Of a stretch of DNA of 64,000 nt, positions 60,312 through 64,000 are shown piece after piece. Origin of the DNA: Rhodanobacteraceae bacterium (lineage in GTDB: Bacteria > Pseudomonadota > Gammaproteobacteria > Xanthomonadales > SZUA-5); contig JACKOW010000001.1 of assembly GCA_024234055.1 (NCBI GenBank), positions 248,001-312,000 of the forward strand, read 5' to 3'. Both the position numbers and the translations under genes were made by a program. Under the pieces are notes generated by a model. That model was given only the letters and a program-made list of their open reading frames with translations. It was not told the origin of the DNA and did no database searches. How positions within the stretch are numbered: position 1 is the stretch's first letter; every line of letters begins with the position of its first letter.

Positions 60312-61796
60312 TCAGATCGGCAATAGCGCCTCGTAGCGCGCATTGGCGTCGCTGCTTTCTGGGTCGATCAGCGGCAGCTCGCGCATGGTGCGGGTGAGGT
60401 AGCCAAGTGGCTCCAGTCCGTTGGCTTTGGCGGTTTCGATCAGACTCAGTAGCGTGGCGGTGACTTCACCGCTTCGCTCATTGCCGACGAACAGGTAGTT
60501 CTTGCGTCCGATGGCTGCCAATCGGAGGGCGCGCTCGGCGGCGTTGTTGTCCAGCTTCAGGCGACCGTCATCGAGGTAGCGCGCGAACGCGTCCCAGTGA
60601 TTGATCAGATAGTTCATCGCCCGCGCGGTCGGTGCTGCCGGCGCCAGCTTGGGTCGGTGCTTCTCCAACCAGGTCTTGATCTCGTCGACAATCGGTTTGG
60701 CCAACTGTTCGCGGCGCTTCCTGATCTCGTCGGGGATCAGTTTGTCTTCGCGCGCCTTGCGCTCAATGGCAAACAGCGCGTTGATCTGCTCGACGGCCTC
60801 GTGGGCCAGCACGCGGGTTGGGGCGTGCTCGGCGATCTCGTAGAACTTGCGCCGGGCGTGGGCCCAGCAGGCCACTTCCTGGATATGCGGGTTCTGGCGA
60901 TATAACTCGTCGTAGTTGCTCGCCGCATCGGCATGCAGATAGCCGCTCCAGCCTTTCAGGAACTGGCGCACGTGCTCGCCGGCCTTGGTCGGCGTGAAGT
61001 GGTACAGGATGATCGGTGGCTCCTCGCCGGCACTCGACAGGTAAGTCCACATGCGCATCTTGCGGGTCTGTTCCTTGGCCAGACAGGGCATCGTGGTCTC
61101 GTCGACATGCAATTCGCTGCGCCTGAGCAGATGTTGCTGCAGGTGCACCCACAAGGGCTTCAGCGCCGTACCGCCAGTCAATACCGCCTCGCACATCGTG
61201 CTGATCGGCAAGGTCACGCCCTGGCGCTGGTAGATCTCGCGCTGGCGGTTCAGCGGCAGGTGGTCGTCGTACTTGGCCACCATGATCTGCGCGATGAAGC
61301 TCTCGTCATAGATGCCGCCGGTGATCAGACGCGGCGGCAGTTTGGCCGAGACCACACCCATCTCCGGCACCTTCGGGTGCGCGTATTTCTCGACCTCGAT
61401 GCGGCGCACATAAAAGCGGCCTGGTGTGTAGGCCAGGCGGTCGCTGGTCTCCACACCGATTTTCACCAGGCCTTCGATCTCGGCCGCCGGCGGCGTGATC
61501 GTCTCGACCTCCACCGGCAGGTTCTCGGGAATCTGCATCCGCTGCGAGGCTTTGCGCGGCGGCTTGCCCGGGGTCTTGGACTCCGACGGCGGCGTGCTCG
61601 GTTCCTCGACCGGCAAGGTCGTCAGATCGAACAGCGCACCCTGCAGGTCCAGATGCTCGCTGGCTTCCGATTGGCGACCGAACAGGCGCTTCTTGAGGAT
61701 CGCCAACTCCAAAGTCAGCTTCTCGATCAGCGCCGACTGCAACTTGATCTGCTCGCGCAGAGCGGTGTTTTCGGCGAGGGCGGCTTCCAAAGTCAT
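60312..61796 (-). CDS. tnpC: IS66 transposase TnpC
   Basis: A 494-residue DDE transposase. The N-terminal leucine zipper (ENTALREQIKLQSALIEKLT) is followed by LAILKKRLFGRQSE. The catalytic core has LHVDETTMPCL (first Asp), YLHADAASNYDELY (second) and LDNNAAERALR (Glu). CWAHARRKFYEIAE is a family hallmark. The start at 61796 (MTLEAALAEN) is preferred to the one 48 bases upstream, since family members begin near here. It is the last gene of the IS operon. Confidence 0.93.
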   Translation of the reverse strand: MTLEAALAENTALREQIKLQSALIEKLTLELAILKKRLFGRQSEASEHLDLQGALFDLTTLPVEEPSTPPSESKTPGKPPRKASQRMQIPENLPVEVETITPPAAEIEGLVKIGVETSDRLAYTPGRFYVRRIEVEKYAHPKVPEMGVVSAKLPPRLITGGIYDESFIAQIMVAKYDDHLPLNRQREIYQRQGVTLPISTMCEAVLTGGTALKPLWVHLQQHLLRRSELHVDETTMPCLAKEQTRKMRMWTYLSSAGEEPPIILYHFTPTKAGEHVRQFLKGWSGYLHADAASNYDELYRQNPHIQEVACWAHARRKFYEIAEHAPTRVLAHEAVEQINALFAIERKAREDKLIPDEIRKRREQLAKPIVDEIKTWLEKHRPKLAPAAPTARAMNYLINHWDAFARYLDDGRLKLDNNAAERALRLAAIGRKNYLFVGNERSGEVTATLLSLIETAKANGLEPLGYLTRTMRELPLIDPESSDANARYEALLPI

Positions 61797-61871
61797 GCTG
61801 CCCACAATGCCCTCGCGCGCCCGCGTACGCGAGGGCAAAGCCATGAAATATCTGGGCTTTTTAATGGCGCC

Positions 61872-62231
61872 TCAAGCCACTCGCTCAAACCGCACCGGCT
61901 TCAGGCGGCGAACCGACAAATCCACCCCCTCCAGCACCAGACGCAGATCCGCTTCGCTCAGTTCACCGGCAGACACCGACGCAAACCGGCCCCGCTCCAG
62001 GCGTTTGTACATCAACCACCAACCATGGCGGTCGTACCAGAGGATCTTCACCTTGTCGCGGCCGCGGTTGAAAAACACATGCGCCGACGACAACGCCCTC
62101 AGCGGACCGAGGCTCGCCTGCACCCGCAGCGACAAGCCATCAATGCCCAGCCGGAAATCCACCGCCTGGGCACACACGCACACCGGCAACCCGCCCACCA
62201 TCAGCGCAAACCCATCGAGCGAAATCGCCAA
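61872..62231 (-). CDS. tnpB: IS66 accessory protein TnpB
   Basis: A 119-residue protein. VDFRLGIDGLSLRVQASLG, HVFFNRGRDKVKILWYDRHG and LMYKRLERGRF are the characteristic TnpB motifs (IS66 Orf2 family). It helps TnpC transposition in an unknown way. Its start lies 31 bases inside the end of tnpA, the normal IS66 overlap; a second Met at 62201 is an alternative start. Confidence 0.88.
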   Translation of the reverse strand: MAISLDGFALMVGGLPVCVCAQAVDFRLGIDGLSLRVQASLGPLRALSSAHVFFNRGRDKVKILWYDRHGWWLMYKRLERGRFASVSAGELSEADLRLVLEGVDLSVRRLKPVRFERVA

Positions 62232-62401
62232 GTACCGCCAGCGAGATCACGACATAACCGATTGCGCCACGCCATGAACGTGGCATACGACCAACCCTGC
62301 GACCGACAATACGCCGCAGCGCTCAAGCCGCTCGCCGAAGCCGCCGAGATCCGCATGAACCACACCACCGAACCCAACCGCTGACGCTGCGCCATCGACA
62401 T
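62201..62401 (-). CDS. tnpA: IS66 protein TnpA (HTH)
   Basis: A 66-residue helix-turn-helix protein: ASASGLSAAAYCRSQGWSYA and TFMAWRNRLCRD match the IS66 Orf1/TnpA pattern (S-G-L-S-x-x-x-Y-C-R ... W-R). It is shorter than usual and overlaps tnpB. It lies closest to the right IS end, which should carry its promoter. Confidence 0.82.
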   Translation of the reverse strand: MSMAQRQRLGSVVWFMRISAASASGLSAAAYCRSQGWSYATFMAWRNRLCRDLAGGTWRFRSMGLR

Positions 62402-62479
62402 CCTCCAAACAAACTTGGGGATCGACAGACTTCAGCATCCGAAGGCGCTGCGCCAGATTGGGGTCGGGCGAATGGATAC

Positions 62480-62487
62480 TCAGGTAC
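62480..62487. repeat. Right 8-bp target-site duplication of IS66
   Basis: TCAGGTAC, identical to 60249-60256. Beyond it RAYT sequence resumes. Confidence 0.9.
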
Positions 62488-62673
62488 GGCCCTGTGCCCG
62501 CGGTGCTGCGGCGCATGGGCTATCGACCGGAAAACTGGACCCGCCAGGTGCTGGCCGTGAAATCAGACTACAACCGGGCGATCGGTGCAGTGGAGTGTCT
62601 GGTCGAGAAAGCCGCAAAGATCGGCCAGCGCTGGTTGCGAGGCATAACCACGGCCAGGCGGTTGGCGGCGTAA

Positions 62674-63008
62674 TTGCAGAAAGATGCAGGTTGTCTGCTG
62701 GAAACTCTGCATTGGTATCCCACCTTGCCGAATCCCGACCCAGTTCCTCCAGGCACGGCAGCCGGCTGCGTCAAAAGACGCCGAAACCGGTGCGCCCGGA
62801 CGTCTCCACTTTCACGACGAACTTTGATGATGAGAAGCGGCGCGCCGTTGTCGCGGATGATTGAAAGGGGAGATCTTGGGTGTCCTGCTTCCGTGGGTGC
62901 TGCTTCCGACAGATGCGGTCCGCTGCGCTCACCATCATCCTACCGCGTCATGGCACCTCAGGCGGGTTGGCCGATCTCCTCGATTTTACCGCCCATATCG
63001 ATTCGCGG
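62674..63008. other. Intergenic region after the RAYT remnant
   Basis: No gene is visible. Short open frames here are shadows with no recognisable product. No strong repeat, terminator or tRNA is seen. Confidence 0.4.
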
Positions 63009-63404
63009 CTATTCGCCGTCGTCGTCGAAACTATCGTCGATTTCATCAAAACCGTTGTCGTCAGCTTCCTGCCAACTACCCTCGTCGCTAGTGTTGGCGT
63101 TGTCAGGAGGAGTCGGGCTAGAGGACTCATTCTGTATGATCTGCGCACGCAAACCCCGTTTTTCAGACACTGCACGGAACGTGACGCTATCACCAACCTG
63201 CACAGGATCAATCAAATCGGAAGAGTGAAAATACATGAGATCGCCCGCAGTGTCGCGAATAACGCCGCCGCCTTTCTCCGCATCCCACTGCACCACCGTG
63301 CCCTTGTGATTAGCGAAGGCGAAATCGGACAGGCCGATTCCCAAGCACAGACAGACTGCCAGCACGAGCCGGCGGCGCAGCAGGGTATTGATTTCGGTGC
63401 CCAT
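63009..63404 (-). CDS. Exported cold-shock-domain-like protein with acidic tail
   Basis: A 131-residue protein: signal or anchor leader (RRRLVLAVCLCLGIGLSDFA, cleavage after AFA at about 31). It continues with KGTVVQWDAEKGGGVIRDT and MYFHSSDLIDPVQVGDSVTF, which follow the cold-shock (CSD) pattern of nucleic-acid binders, including the FVH-like MYFH. The last 40 residues are very rich in Asp and Glu (DDNGFDEIDDSFDDDGE). Cold-shock proteins are normally cytoplasmic, so an exported version is unusual. ATG 63404 is used since longer frames have no leader at the front. Confidence 0.7.
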   Translation of the reverse strand: MGTEINTLLRRRLVLAVCLCLGIGLSDFAFANHKGTVVQWDAEKGGGVIRDTAGDLMYFHSSDLIDPVQVGDSVTFRAVSEKRGLRAQIIQNESSSPTPPDNANTSDEGSWQEADDNGFDEIDDSFDDDGE

Positions 63405-63761
63405 GAGCTGAGGTCCCTTGGCTGATCGAAGTGTGAGCATAGCCAATGGGCGCTCGGGTAGCGGCCGCATGCTGGGATTGTTTGTAACCAGCGCCGGCTA
63501 GCAGCCTGTCGGGCATCGGCATCTGGAAAGAGGAGGCAGGAATTGAGCCGCTGCTGGCGCACAGCGCGTCCGGGTGGCGGCGCCGCCTACCGCGTCCAAC
63601 TGAGGCTTCCTGGATGACGGCGACAAGAAAAGGCGGGTCAGAAAGCGGAGATCCGGTTTCCAGGTTCAACCGAGGAAAAGTGGCTGTCCGGCGCGTTGCC
63701 GTTTTTTGCGGTCCCGTGACTTGCAGCCTTGGCGATGGATTGGTTCAAGTTGAAGCCCAAC
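63405..63761. other. Intergenic region between the cold-shock-like and DegV-like genes
   Basis: No gene is visible. A GC-rich piece at 63562-63600 (GCGTCCGGGTGGCGGCGCC) resembles part of the 1.6 kb repeat only weakly. The promoter of the cold-shock-like gene should be at 63405-63500. Confidence 0.35.
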
Positions 63762-64000
63762 TCAAGTCAAGTCATCCACGCTGCCGATCGGCGCACGCGC
63801 TGTCGCGAAGGCAATCGACAGCGAGCCCGGGCCGACGTTGGCCACGCCGGTGATGCCCATCGTTGCCGTCAACAGCCGCACACCGTAGCGCTGGCAAGCC
63901 GCCTCCAGGTCGCGGTACGCAGCGAGTTGTTGCAGTTCCTGCTCCGGGCCACCGTATACGACGCTGATCTGTGGCACCTGCAAGCCCTCACCCATCGCCT
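63762..64000 (-). CDS. C-terminal end of a probable DegV-family protein (5' end outside window)
   Basis: About 79 residues of a protein whose start lies past the window end. VPQISVVYGGPEQELQQLAA and MGITGVANVGPGSLSIAFA resemble the C-terminal domain of DegV proteins, which bind fatty acids; the GPG loop near the end fits. The Met codon at 63995 is unlikely to be the true start. The assignment rests on one motif, so it is tentative. Confidence 0.45.
   Translation of the reverse strand, partial: AMGEGLQVPQISVVYGGPEQELQQLAAYRDLEAACQRYGVRLLTATMGITGVANVGPGSLSIAFATARAPIGSVDDLT

Larger units (their letters stand above)
60257..62479 (-). mobile_element. Complete IS66-family insertion sequence
   Basis: The element is 2223 bp, with three genes on the minus strand (tnpA-tnpB-tnpC). 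The left end starts GTAAGCTTTCGCCGCGCCCC. The right end, read inward, starts GTATCCATTCGCCCGACCCC; about 25 of the first 31 bases match. Flanking 8-bp duplications are TCAGGTAC on both sides. All genes are open, so it may be active and recent; the insertion is inside an already decayed RAYT gene. Confidence 0.92.
59997..62673 (+). pseudogene. REP-associated tyrosine transposase (RAYT) remnant, internally deleted and split by IS66
   Basis: The first part (59997-60256) reads FDCVSRCVRRAFLCGEDRLT, VWGYAVMSNH and, in another frame, VCKGRFWEGRFKCQ. These are the start, the His-box region and a central motif of RAYT proteins, which act on REP hairpins. The catalytic Tyr region between them is missing. 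The IS66 element then intervenes. The last part (62488-62673) reads RRMGYRPENWTRQVLAVKSD and GAVECLVEKAAKIGQRWLRG, the C-terminal end. There are thus a deletion, at least two frameshifts and an insertion; the gene is dead. It matters because REP-like elements fill the rest of the window. Confidence 0.75.

Overview
The window looks like chromosomal DNA from a G+C-rich gammaproteobacterium, most likely of the Lysobacterales (Xanthomonadales). I base this on gene content and order (ftsE-ftsX followed by ung and rpoH; secB-gpsA; hrpB; pmbA-iaaA), on secreted proteins carrying the G-x-W-Y-N-P module, and on intergenic regions packed with REP-like palindromes, paired inverted repeats and 7-base tandem repeats. 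The taxon is an inference; there is no rRNA or tRNA in the window to anchor it. Layout: 1-12.9 kb holds housekeeping and metabolic genes (end of a cytochrome peroxidase-like protein, a PLD-type hydrolase, a nitrilase-family amidohydrolase, an FmdB zinc ribbon, iaaA, pmbA, hrpB, a secreted protein and dinB). An IS1634-type transposase lies at 13.2-14.9 kb. 15-25.9 kb carries dnaG, a gamma-carbonic anhydrase, a guanidinium exporter behind a probable guanidine-II riboswitch, uvrD, ftsE, ftsX, a double-receiver regulator, ung, and rpoH behind a perfect CIRCE element and a sigma-E-like promoter. 26.3-44.2 kb carries secB, gpsA, a secreted repeat protein, a 2OG-Fe(II) oxygenase, a Phd/PIN toxin-antitoxin pair, a fused indolepyruvate:ferredoxin oxidoreductase, a VWA protein, a large multihaem cytochrome c and a TonB receptor/VTT protein/ABM-VOC operon. 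44.6-53.3 kb is an unusual co-directional cluster: a VioB/RebD-like enzyme split into two overlapping genes, an alpha/beta hydrolase, a lipoprotein joining a haem-c site to an MVL-type lectin domain, and a PsiD-like decarboxylase. Two of these families act on tryptophan-derived substrates elsewhere, so this may be an undescribed aromatic amino-acid pathway. 53.6-62.7 kb is an accessory island. It begins with a three-gene ABC-3C-type conflict system, followed by a tightly packed, visibly AT-richer operon encoding a SIR2-like protein, a Ham1/ITPase-like protein with a changed catalytic motif, an unknown protein and a P-loop kinase. That operon is the best candidate for a new defence system. The island ends in a decayed REP-associated transposase split by a complete IS66 element whose 8-bp target duplication can be read directly. 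The last 1.4 kb holds an exported cold-shock-fold protein and the end of a probable DegV protein. Caution: dinB, uvrD, ftsE and ftsX all contain small indels within 12.5-22.2 kb, mostly in G/C or CG-dinucleotide runs. Because several of these are core genes, consensus errors are more likely than decay.
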